Shown in pieces: positions 54,993 through 63,010 of a DNA stretch of 64,000 nt (within the stretch, counting starts at the first letter, position 1; each line of letters opens with the position of its first letter). The notes below the pieces were generated by a model. The model did not search any database, was not told the origin of the DNA, and saw nothing but the letters and a program-made list of their open reading frames with translations. The translations under genes were made by a program, and so were the position numbers. The DNA is from an uncultured Lachnospiraceae bacterium (GTDB lineage: Bacteria; Bacillota; Clostridia; Lachnospirales; Lachnospiraceae), in contig CAJUPJ010000002.1 in the NCBI GenBank assembly GCA_910588655.1, positions 62,001 through 126,000 on the forward strand, given 5' to 3'.

Positions 54993-55207
54993 ATTAAATA
55001 CCGCCTTTCACTTCTATAATAAGTAAGAGTATTAGCTTAGGTAACAATGTATAACTCTTATATTGAATAATAGTATGGACATTATAAGTGCTTTTTGTTA
55101 TAATAAAAAAGGCAAAAAATTTAAGAAAATATGTGCAAAATAAACAGAAGATACTATGAATGCAGAGAACAATAATGAAAAACACAACAGAGGGAGAAAC
55201 AAAGTAT

Positions 55208-56167
55208 ATGGCAGATAACAGCAAGATTACAAGGGTGTTAAGCATTTATAATAAATTATCAGAAGGAAAGATATTGAATAAACATGAAGAGGCTAATATA
55301 TTTGGCGTAGATGAAAGGACAATACAGCGTGATATTGATGATATAAGAGAGTATCTTGATTTTGACTCAGGCAATAGCAACAGTGGTGCAACAGACAGGA
55401 TTATGTATGACCGTACCATAAAGGGATATTACCTTGAGAAAGCATATAATTCCAAACTTAGTAACAGTGAAATACTTGCAATATGCAAAATACTTCTGGA
55501 CAGCAGGGCATTTACCAAAAAAGAAATGGACAAGGTAATTGGCAATATTGTAGAATGTTGTGCTTTAAAAGATGAAGAAGATATAGTAAGAAAATTAATT
55601 GCTAATGAACAGTGCCATTATATTGAGCCGCAGCATAAATCTGATTTCCTGGAAACACTTTGGACAGCAGGGCAGGCAATAAAAGAGCAAAAGTACATAA
55701 AAATAACATATACACGTTCAAAAGATAAAAAGGAAGTAGAACGTGAATTAAAACCAGCAGCAATAATGTTTTCAGAATTTTACTTTTACCTGGCGGCATT
55801 TATAGAAGATGAGAAAACAAAGGAAAACTTTGAAGTGCCAGGTGATATATATCCTACAATATACAGGATAGACCGTATAAAAAAAGTAAAAGTCCTTAAC
55901 AAAACATTTAAAATACTACATAAAGACCGCTTTGAAGAAGGAGAGTTCCGTAAAAGAATACAATTTATGTATGGTGGCAGGCTGCAAAGGATTAAATTCA
56001 GGTATTATGGATATTCAGTTGAAGCGGTACTGGACAGGCTTCCGACAGCAAAGATACTTTCAGAAAAAGACGGGGTATATACAATATCCGCGGAAGTGTT
56101 CGGAAAGGGGATAGAAGGGTGGATAAGAGGACAGGGGGAGAATGTGGAGGTGATAGACGGGATATAA
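55208..56167 (+). CDS. WYL-domain transcriptional regulator upstream of the accessory cassette
   Basis: 319 aa from ATG 55208 (GGGAG 12 bp upstream); in-frame ATGs at 55160 and 55175 are alternatives. HTH near residues 8-55 (NKHEEANIFGVDERTIQRDI), WYL-type ligand-binding domain at about 140-215 (YIKITYTRSKDKKEVE, then FSEFYFYLAAFIED) and a C-terminal WCX-like segment (RLPTAKILSEKDGVYTI). WYL regulators of this build control defence and stress genes in several bacteria. Its codon use is host-like, unlike the four genes that follow 169 bp later. Regulation of them is inferred. Confidence 0.9.
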   Translation: MADNSKITRVLSIYNKLSEGKILNKHEEANIFGVDERTIQRDIDDIREYLDFDSGNSNSGATDRIMYDRTIKGYYLEKAYNSKLSNSEILAICKILLDSRAFTKKEMDKVIGNIVECCALKDEEDIVRKLIANEQCHYIEPQHKSDFLETLWTAGQAIKEQKYIKITYTRSKDKKEVERELKPAAIMFSEFYFYLAAFIEDEKTKENFEVPGDIYPTIYRIDRIKKVKVLNKTFKILHKDRFEEGEFRKRIQFMYGGRLQRIKFRYYGYSVEAVLDRLPTAKILSEKDGVYTISAEVFGKGIEGWIRGQGENVEVIDGI

Positions 56168-56336
56168 ATAAGTGGAAGATATAATGAATATCTTAAAAAA
56201 TTTCTTGAACTTCAAATTTATATATTAAATAATAAAGTTAAGTGAATATTTGCAATCTACTGTGCTGTTTTATTTAAAGTGAATTTTACTAAAAACAATT
56301 TTATATAATTTTTTATTAAATAATTAGGAGGCATTA

Positions 56337-57488
56337 ATGAGAAGGAATGTGGATTATGAAGAATGGAAACAAATAAATGCTGGAGAAATTATGACAAATT
56401 ACAATAAAGAAAAGCAAAAAAGAAAAGAAAGTTTTCAAAGAATGGATAATTTGTGTAATTTTTTTAGTGAAACTCCCAAAATTCTTGACGAAATAGATGC
56501 AGAGTTTGAAAATAAGGTAAAGTTGGAATCATGGGAGATTAAAATTCTTTTTTTGGCAGTTGCATTACAATGTGTCAGACAGTATGTTTTGACATATTTT
56601 ATGGAAAGAGTGGATGATAAAACAGCAGCAAAACGTGTGAAAAAGAATCATAAAGAGCATTCAAACCGCACACATAAATTATATTGTCCAACACTTCAGG
56701 AAATTATCCAAAATCCAGTACCATTTGACACTAATTTTGGTAGCAAGGATTATGACCTTGGAATAGGAGGGGGATTTACTCATAGGGCGAAAACACTTGG
56801 ACATGACCCAGTATTAGGATTGGTTTTTGGGACTATGAATATTTGTACAAGTACGATGACAACTTGGAAGTTTGAGTCATTTCATATTAGAACAGGACAT
56901 AATATTCTCGGAAATTCTATTGATAAAATATCATTACATGCGGATACAAAAAAGGTAATTGAATATACATGGAACAGACTTTTATCTGGGACAGAAGGAA
57001 GAATGGCTTTTGTTACTTCTTTTATGAAAGAAATTGAACATTTAAAATCTGATGTGGGTTCAAAAGCAAGTCTGCCATTGCCAATTGTTTCAACTGTATC
57101 ACCAGATGTTGCAAAAAAGTTAGCAGATTATGGTTTAGATATGGCAAATGTTCTTACCGTTAGCAAACAGATGGCAATGGCAGCTTTTATTAATTCTATA
57201 ATTGCGGTATTTCATGGAATGTTTTATGATTCTGCTAAATATTCATGGCCGCTTTATAGTGTGAAAACCCGAAAAATTATTGATATATCCAATGTAATTG
57301 CAAGTACAAGCAATATTATTTATGTTGCATTAAGTTCATATATGGGTAATGATAGTTCAATAAAATATTTAGATTTAGGAGGTATTTCAGTAACATTATG
57401 GCGGTTAATATCAGATACTAAATTTATACATACTGTTAAAGAAGAATATATAAAAGAAGTGTATATTAAAAAATTGAGAGGGATTTAA
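56337..57488 (+). CDS. Cassette gene A: unknown protein with HRxxxLGHDPVLG motif
   Basis: 383 aa. ATG follows TAGGAGG. Residues 20-110 are charged and helical with one hydrophobic stretch (EIKILFLAVALQCV). Central motif at residues 147-165 is FTHRAKTLGHDPVLGLVFG (H149, H156, D157), followed by H183 and H188 in ESFHIRTGHN, a clustering that could be a metal site. The C-terminal half has two more hydrophobic helices (about 275-295 and 320-335), so membrane association is likely. I do not recognise the family; a distant likeness to YdjM/DUF457 membrane hydrolases is only the HR...GHD pattern. AT-rich with CAA/AGA codons. Confidence 0.8.
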   Translation: MRRNVDYEEWKQINAGEIMTNYNKEKQKRKESFQRMDNLCNFFSETPKILDEIDAEFENKVKLESWEIKILFLAVALQCVRQYVLTYFMERVDDKTAAKRVKKNHKEHSNRTHKLYCPTLQEIIQNPVPFDTNFGSKDYDLGIGGGFTHRAKTLGHDPVLGLVFGTMNICTSTMTTWKFESFHIRTGHNILGNSIDKISLHADTKKVIEYTWNRLLSGTEGRMAFVTSFMKEIEHLKSDVGSKASLPLPIVSTVSPDVAKKLADYGLDMANVLTVSKQMAMAAFINSIIAVFHGMFYDSAKYSWPLYSVKTRKIIDISNVIASTSNIIYVALSSYMGNDSSIKYLDLGGISVTLWRLISDTKFIHTVKEEYIKEVYIKKLRGI

Positions 57489-57490
57489 TA

Positions 57491-58768
57491 ATGGTAAATA
57501 CAATTTTGTATATTATAAGCATCATACTTTTAATTATGGATAGTGCCTTTTTATGTATATGCATATGGTTTTTTATTAATGAAATAATTTATAAAAAAAG
57601 AATTTGCAGAAATAATGGCCAATATAATAAAAAAATAAATACATTTCAGTGGTATTATGATGGATATGGAGAGATAAAAGGGGTAAAGGAACTTGCAAAT
57701 ATATATGACAAACTCCAACATTTATTTGCTGGAATAGAACCAATATATAAAAAGTTTTTAAAAAAATTTTTCAAAGTGGCAGTTAAATCAAATGATTATC
57801 AAGAAAATATAGAAAAAATTAATAAATTTATGGGTATTGATAATGAAATTGCTAAAAAGGGAATATTTTTAAAAATACGGCAAAAAAGGCAACTTAAGAA
57901 AACAAAATATTTTATGTCTGATAGTAAAATTTATAATGGAGAAAAAAATACTGTATTTAATATACAAGGATTTTATTTATTACAAACGATTATACAGGGA
58001 TTACTTTTGATAGCTGTATTGTTTATAATAACCTATATTATTCAGTTTATATATATAGATGGATTATATATGGGTGAGGTGAAAAAAATTTTTTTAAAAT
58101 TATTTTTATATATAGCATGTATTATACCAGCTATTATTATATTATTGTTTTCAATTTATGAGAGGACTTTTGATTTATTTATACTTTTGCTGTGGGGAAT
58201 GTGGACTATAGTAAGTTCAATTTGTAGCTTTTTAATAATTATTGTAGTATATTCTATAAAAGATTTGTCTTATACAATATTGCTTGTAAAACGTGTTATA
58301 CATCCTAAATTATATATTGCTGCGTTTTTGTTATATTTATTTGTGAAATTATTAGCCACATATTGCAAAAGGCTTGATAATTTAAAAGAAATGTTGGAAA
58401 TATCTGAAAGAGATTTGAAGGATATATTACAGGAAGAATATGAGAGCCGATTAAAAGATGATTTAGAAATGCTTAATGAATATGTTAGTTTGTTAGAATT
58501 ACAATTAGTAACAAAAGATACAAATACTGGAAATAAATGTATAAATGATATGACAGTACAGGAGAAACTACTGTGTATTTGTGAAAGACCAGAATACCAA
58601 GCCAGTACTAGGAAAATAAAAGAAGATAAGAAAAATGAAATTATTAGTGTTTTGTGCGACTATAAGTGTTTAGAAGCAGTACTTAGCAGACCATTTGCAA
58701 TAAATGGAAAAGTAAATGTAAAGGGTATGAGAGATGCACGTGACAGATTTTATGATACATTTTCATAA
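57491..58768 (+). CDS. Cassette gene B: polytopic membrane protein with coiled-coil tail
   Basis: 425 aa, starting 2 bp after gene A. Predicted helices: 5-32, then 162-190, 200-222, 228-256 and 273-292. Residues 33-160 are a basic soluble loop; 295-345 form a charged coiled coil (RLDNLKEMLEISERDLKDIL), and the C-terminal 80 residues are soluble. No recognised domain. Strong A/T codon bias (Ile ATA, Lys AAA) beyond the rest of the window. Tight spacing implies one transcript with A. Confidence 0.8.
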   Translation: MVNTILYIISIILLIMDSAFLCICIWFFINEIIYKKRICRNNGQYNKKINTFQWYYDGYGEIKGVKELANIYDKLQHLFAGIEPIYKKFLKKFFKVAVKSNDYQENIEKINKFMGIDNEIAKKGIFLKIRQKRQLKKTKYFMSDSKIYNGEKNTVFNIQGFYLLQTIIQGLLLIAVLFIITYIIQFIYIDGLYMGEVKKIFLKLFLYIACIIPAIIILLFSIYERTFDLFILLLWGMWTIVSSICSFLIIIVVYSIKDLSYTILLVKRVIHPKLYIAAFLLYLFVKLLATYCKRLDNLKEMLEISERDLKDILQEEYESRLKDDLEMLNEYVSLLELQLVTKDTNTGNKCINDMTVQEKLLCICERPEYQASTRKIKEDKKNEIISVLCDYKCLEAVLSRPFAINGKVNVKGMRDARDRFYDTFS

Positions 58769-58795
58769 TAAATTTATATAATGGAGGAATGAAAA

Positions 58796-59866
58796 GTGAT
58801 TTTACCAGAGAATGTTGTAATAGAACGTACAGATAAATTAAGTGGGGCAGGTCTTTGCAGAAAAGAACTTGGCAGTATAAAGGAAATTAATTCATATTCT
58901 ACAGTTGGAGTTCTGGCCCGAATTATTAATGATGAATTGATAAATACATTATCCGTAAATATAGGTTCATTAACACAGAAAGTTATGGGCAATTCTCAAA
59001 ATGAAAAAACATGCCAATATAGTGATGTGGCAGGTTTTTTAGCAGCAGAGGGTACAAAATCATTATTAGAATTAGTTAAAAAAGTAGCTGTTAATACAGA
59101 TAAAATGATTCCATTAAAAGGAATTATACAATTAATGCGGTATTGCGCAGAAGAACAACCTGGCTCATTTATACAAGATACCACAGTTGCAGAAATTATA
59201 GCAGCATTACCAATAAAAAATGATAAAGGATATCATATTTATGTGAATAAATTAATTAAGTCACCAGATGAAATAATGAAAATTAATTATTCAGATGATG
59301 AATTGGAGAATATAGGTTTTTTATTATATTTTATGACAAGGGCAATGTGTAGTAAGGAAGAATTAAAAAAATGCAGACCCAGGTTATTACAAAGTCTTAG
59401 TGTAATTGGAATGGGAAATAGGATGCAGGATTATGAAAGCCAGTATCTTAAAAGTGTAAAAGATAAAACAAAGCAGATACAGGAAACTTGTTGTAGTTTT
59501 GCAAATATGCAGAGAAGTAATATAAAAATTAATTTAAAATATTTTAGCAAAGTTGTAAGAAAAATGTCTTATTATATGCCAGCAGATTGTGATATACAAC
59601 GGCAGTCTTTATTAGTTGCTTCGCAGGGAATGGATGCACTTATTAATAAGGACGTGAATATGGGAATAAATGTTGCTGGACAAGCAATGGCTCTCGTAAT
59701 TGATTCTTGTGATAAATCAAGAGAAGATTATATGAAACAGGAATGTCATAAATATTTGGTGAATAAAGAGGGAATAGAGGGTAATACTGTTTCAGAAAAA
59801 ATAGAGCCAGCTTCTGAAGATATAGGTAGATATTATAATGACCTGAAGGAGGAGGAAAATGTTTAA
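58796..59866 (+). CDS. Cassette gene C: unknown soluble protein
   Basis: 356 aa from GTG 58796 with GGAGG at 58783-58787. Largely helical, no signal or membrane segment. Notable parts: LSGAGLCRKELGSIKEI, STVGVLARIINDELIN, LLEIVKK-like helices, and a C-terminal QRQSLLVASQGMDALINKD. No enzyme motif recognised. Its last 8 bp overlap gene D, so translation of C and D is coupled. Confidence 0.8.
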   Translation: MILPENVVIERTDKLSGAGLCRKELGSIKEINSYSTVGVLARIINDELINTLSVNIGSLTQKVMGNSQNEKTCQYSDVAGFLAAEGTKSLLELVKKVAVNTDKMIPLKGIIQLMRYCAEEQPGSFIQDTTVAEIIAALPIKNDKGYHIYVNKLIKSPDEIMKINYSDDELENIGFLLYFMTRAMCSKEELKKCRPRLLQSLSVIGMGNRMQDYESQYLKSVKDKTKQIQETCCSFANMQRSNIKINLKYFSKVVRKMSYYMPADCDIQRQSLLVASQGMDALINKDVNMGINVAGQAMALVIDSCDKSREDYMKQECHKYLVNKEGIEGNTVSEKIEPASEDIGRYYNDLKEEENV

Positions 59867-60155
59867 TAAAAGAAAAAAACAAAGAGAACAAATAATAGAA
59901 ATTGCAGAAGAGGCAAATAAACAAGTTGAGCAAGTAAAAAAGGATGCAGCTGAGTATTGCAGGGAATCTGATAAGAAAGTTGCAAATATGGCAATGAAAA
60001 TGAGACAGTATGATGAATTAATGGGGATGGATTATGGAGAAGATTATATTGACCCAGTAACGGGGAAGGTGAATCCATATGTTGAATTTAAAAGAAATAG
60101 AGATATATATTCGGAACATTTAAAAGATACAGGTTCATTATTTGATACTGATTAA
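59859..60155 (+). CDS. Cassette gene D: small coiled-coil protein
   Basis: 98 aa; GGAGGAGG lies just before ATG inside gene C. Residues 1-50 are a continuous charged coiled coil (REQIIEIAEEANKQVEQVKK), followed by YDELMGMDYGEDYIDPVTGK and an acidic tail. It could be a partner or adaptor for C or B. No known family recognised. Last gene of the cassette. Confidence 0.75.
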   Translation: MFNKRKKQREQIIEIAEEANKQVEQVKKDAAEYCRESDKKVANMAMKMRQYDELMGMDYGEDYIDPVTGKVNPYVEFKRNRDIYSEHLKDTGSLFDTD

Positions 60156-60190
60156 AATAGGCTAATGATATATATAAAAGTGACAATGGA

Positions 60191-60376
60191 ATGAAGAAGA
60201 CATCGTTAATGTGCAATTTAAGTAAAGATATAGAGGAAAAAGGAATTAAAGAGGGGCTTATAACTGCTATTAAAAATTTAATGGAGAGTATGGGCTGGAC
60301 AGAAGAACAGGCAATGGAAGCATTAAAAATTTCCGAAGCAGATAAGCCATTGTATTCCAGTATGTTAGAAAAATAG
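60191..60376 (+). pseudogene. 3' fragment of an Rpn-type nuclease/transposase gene
   Basis: The 61-aa frame LMCNLSKDIEEKGIKEG and NLMESMGWTEEQAMEALKI, ADKPLYSSMLEK is nearly identical to the C-terminus of the complete gene at 60734-61702, and the similarity continues into the 3' flank (TTTGTAATTAAGTCTATAAAT). Only the end of a second copy remains, right after the cassette. Confidence 0.85.
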
Positions 60377-60733
60377 TTTGTAATTAAGTCTATAAATTGA
60401 GGTATATGTATCTTTATAGAATTACATTTTTGGAACTTTGTTGCGTTTATAATTATGTTTTATGGCTGGTTATAAAATGTTTTAACAGTACAACACTATG
60501 CCAGGATATTTTTAAATATTTATAATATTATTTAAAAAAACATATGGCTTACTGTCTGTATTTGTGGTAATATTAAAACCAGTAAATAATAAATAAGGAA
60601 TAAATAATGAAAAGCTGCCTTTAAAAAAGGGGATAAAGAGTGAAAAATAAATTTTCACTCGGTAAGTTTGTGCCTGCGCTGCGGCAAAAACATTGCATTA
60701 TGCGCAAAAGGTAGCGCAGAAATGGGATAAAAT
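60377..60733. other. Intergenic region between Rpn fragment and complete Rpn gene
   Basis: 357 bp. It contains the hairpin AGTGAAAA/TTTTCACT (60639-60660) and a GC-richer leader (GCCTGCGCTGCGGCAAAAAC) just before the Rpn gene. No supported gene. Confidence 0.4.
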
Positions 60734-61702
60734 ATGGAAATAGAAAATATACTTTCAGAAAATATTACTGCTGCTGACAGTAAAGCGGATTATGATGCCG
60801 CCTGTAAACGCCTGCTTTCAAATAAAATAATACTTGCATGGATTATGAAAAGCTGTATTGAGGAATATTATGATTATAGTATTGAGGAAATTGCCGGGAA
60901 ATATATAGAAGGGACACCACAGGTTTCAGAAACAGCAGTAAACCCTGATGAAGGGGATTTGTATGGCTATGTCCGAGGAACGGGTACAGAAGACAGTACA
61001 ATCACAGAGAGCACAGTTACATATGATATACGTTTTTATGCAATTATTCCAGGTACAGAAGAAAGGATAAGTTTAATAATCAATATAGAAGCACAGAATG
61101 ACTTTTATCCAGGCTATCCTATAATTAAGCGTGCAATTTATTATTGCAGCAGGATGGTTTCATCACAGTATGGCAGGGAATTTACAAACAGCCATTATGA
61201 AAAGATTAAAAAGGTATATTCAGTATGGATATGTACTAAACCGCCAGTTTACAGGCAGAATACAATTAACAGGTATACAATACATGAAGAAAATCTTGCT
61301 GGGGATGCAAGGGAGAAAAAAGAAAATTATGATTTAATGGCAGCAATTATTATATGTCTTGGAAGTCCTTGCAAAGACAGGTATTCTGGCATATTAAAAT
61401 TATTAGAGGTACTGCTCTCTTCAGAAAGGAAACCAGAAGAAAAAAAGCAAATTCTCAAAGAAGATTTTAATATTAAAATGACAAGTGAACTGGAGAGTGA
61501 GGTGGCATTAATGTGTAATCTTAGTAAAGGTATAGAGGAAAAAGGAATAAATCAGGGAATTAAAGAGGGAATTAAAAAGGGAATTATAACTGCTATTAAA
61601 AATTTAATGGAGAGCATGGATTGGACAGAAGAACAGGCAATGGAAGCATTAAAAATTCCTGAAGCAGATAAGCCATTGTATTCCAGTATGTTAGAAAGAT
61701 AG
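60734..61702 (+). CDS. Rpn/PD-(D/E)XK nuclease family putative transposase
   Basis: 322 aa. N-terminal ADYDAACKRLLSNKIILAWI, then TYDIRFYAIIPGTEERISLI with the catalytic Asp and IINIEAQNDFYPGYPIIKRA carrying the E-x-Q of the PD-(D/E)XK fold, KVYSVWICTKPP, and a helical tail with GI/KEG repeats. Rpn proteins promote RecA-independent recombination; this subfamily is abundant in Lachnospiraceae. Intact. Terminator follows. Confidence 0.88.
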   Translation: MEIENILSENITAADSKADYDAACKRLLSNKIILAWIMKSCIEEYYDYSIEEIAGKYIEGTPQVSETAVNPDEGDLYGYVRGTGTEDSTITESTVTYDIRFYAIIPGTEERISLIINIEAQNDFYPGYPIIKRAIYYCSRMVSSQYGREFTNSHYEKIKKVYSVWICTKPPVYRQNTINRYTIHEENLAGDAREKKENYDLMAAIIICLGSPCKDRYSGILKLLEVLLSSERKPEEKKQILKEDFNIKMTSELESEVALMCNLSKGIEEKGINQGIKEGIKKGIITAIKNLMESMDWTEEQAMEALKIPEADKPLYSSMLER

Positions 61703-61769
61703 TCTGTAATTAAGTCAATAAATTTGAGGCATATGTGTTTTTATAGAGATATAATAATGGAAATTCTGG

Positions 61770-61807
61770 CTGGAAATCCTTATTTTTTAAGGGTTTCCAG
61801 TTTTTTG
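61770..61807 (+). terminator. Terminator after the Rpn gene
   Basis: CTGGAAATCCTTA (61770-61782) pairs with TAAGGGTTTCCAG (61788-61800), followed by TTTTTTG. Confidence 0.85.
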
Positions 61808-61870
61808 TTTTTATTTGTGATATTAATATGATGTTAAGAAACATTAACGTATACTCTTATTACCATTAAA

Positions 61871-62020
61871 CAGGATAACCGCACAAAATAAATATTTTAT
61901 AAAATTAGTATTACCAGAGCATTTTTTAGCAGTAAAAAATTGAAAATTTAAAAATTCCAGTCTAAAAATTGCTTACAGAAGTAGCATTTAATACTTTTTT
62001 AATTTTATGCGGTTATCCTG
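61871..62020. mobile_element. 150-bp MITE with 20-bp terminal repeats and 9-bp target duplication
   Basis: CAGGATAACCGCACAAAATA at 61871-61890 matches the reverse complement of 62001-62020 at 18 of 20 positions. The nonamer ACCATTAAA occurs exactly on both sides (61862-61870 and 62021-62029). The interior is AT-rich and non-coding. Confidence 0.85.
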
Positions 62021-62150
62021 ACCATTAAATGTACAATATTGAAATTCCTGCCGGATTATGGTAGAATCCTGCTTATGGAGCTCATGACAGGATGGCATCC
62101 TCCCAGACTAAAACCGTTTATTGGAATACATAGGAAGGGAGGTGTATAAT

Positions 62151-62272
62151 ATGACAGATGCAGATATGATTTTGATATTTATAGGGATAATTGTTTAATG
62201 ATATCCTTTGGTGGTCTTGTAAAAAATAAAATGCCTATCCTGTCTGGTCTACAGAATAGGCAGCGTCCGTAA
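62151..62272 (+). pseudogene. Frameshifted small hydrophobic toxin-like gene (type I toxin style)
   Basis: After GGGAGGTGTATAAT the frame reads MTDADMILIFIGIIV and stops at 62196. In another frame from 62195 it continues LMISFGGLVKNKMPIL to a stop at 62270. The combined start resembles the short holin-like toxins of Firmicute type I toxin-antitoxin loci. A terminator (AAGGCATCTG/CAGATGCC, 62328-62351) lies downstream as expected for such loci. An antisense RNA is possible but not shown. Confidence 0.5.
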
Positions 62273-62327
62273 GGATAAAGCTTTCATTTGGGAGCATCCA
62301 TCTTTGGAATGGGAAACTCCATACTGG

Positions 62328-62358
62328 AAGGCATCTGTTGGAGCAGATGCCTTTATTT
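62328..62358 (+). terminator. Terminator downstream of the toxin-like locus
   Basis: AAGGCATCTG (62328-62337) pairs with CAGATGCCTT (62344-62353), followed by TATTTG. Confidence 0.7.
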
Positions 62359-62604
62359 GTCTAAAGGATAACATACAATGCTAAAAAATTCAAGATATTT
62401 ATCATAACAGCAGGATGGTTTCATCTATGATAAATTTGAAAGTATGGTAAGTGGAATGATATATATATCCTGCTTATGTATACGGGTTATTTCAAGATGA
62501 AATGAACTTTGGAAGTATAGTCTAGGCAGAATTGTAGTTTTACGCACGTGTGTAAATAATTTAAGTATTATCCGTATTCCAGCCATATATGTAGAAAATT
62601 TTAC
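62359..62604. other. Non-coding stretch before the proS promoter
   Basis: About 245 bp, no supported gene; an 80-codon minus-strand frame here lacks an RBS and conserved features. The short AGCAGGATGGTTTCATCTATGA piece (62409-62430) matches bases inside the Rpn gene (about 61147-61161) and may be a leftover of another copy. Confidence 0.35.
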
Positions 62605-62633
62605 TTGACATTTATTTATGTATATGGTAAAAA
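62605..62633 (+). promoter_or_regulatory. Promoter of the proS T-box leader
   Basis: TTGACA (62605-62610), 17 bp, TAAAAA (62628-62633); the -10 box is weak. Confidence 0.5.
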
Positions 62634-62699
62634 TATAACAAAAATTAAAAGCAATAAAAAGTAGCAAAAAGTATTACAAAAAAATATTAAGAAATATAA

Positions 62700-62966
62700 G
62701 AAATAATATAAAAGCTATGAACAGAATAGTAGGTATCTGGAATTTTCAGAGAGAAGCCGTATGGTGCAAGGCTTTATTGGAAGGATGCTGAACCAGCCTG
62801 GGAGCTGTGGGTTTCCACCGGAAGTCACCGTTATCACAGACGTATATAAGCAGCCGTTTATTAATGAGTGCCGCTTATTAATGAGTGCAGGTTAGCCTGA
62901 ATTTAGGTGGTACCGCGGGATTATCCGCCCTAAGATATGTGTAAAGCATATTTTAGGGCTTTTTTA
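62700..62966 (+). promoter_or_regulatory. T-box leader of proS (proline specifier)
   Basis: T-box core AGGTGGTACCGCGG at 62905-62918. The terminator is GCCCTAAGATATG (from 62927) with CATATTTTAGGGC (62947-62959) and T run. Likely specifier CCA at 62793-62795, followed by GGGAGCTG as in the pheST leader. Confidence 0.88.
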
Positions 62967-63010
62967 TTTTTATAGGCTTTTTTACTTTACAGAAAGGACA
63001 GGATATAATT

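Noticed and set aside
62425..62667. 80-aa minus-strand ORF before the proS leader
   Set aside because: No RBS or recognisable features; it overlaps the plus-strand promoter of the proS T-box.
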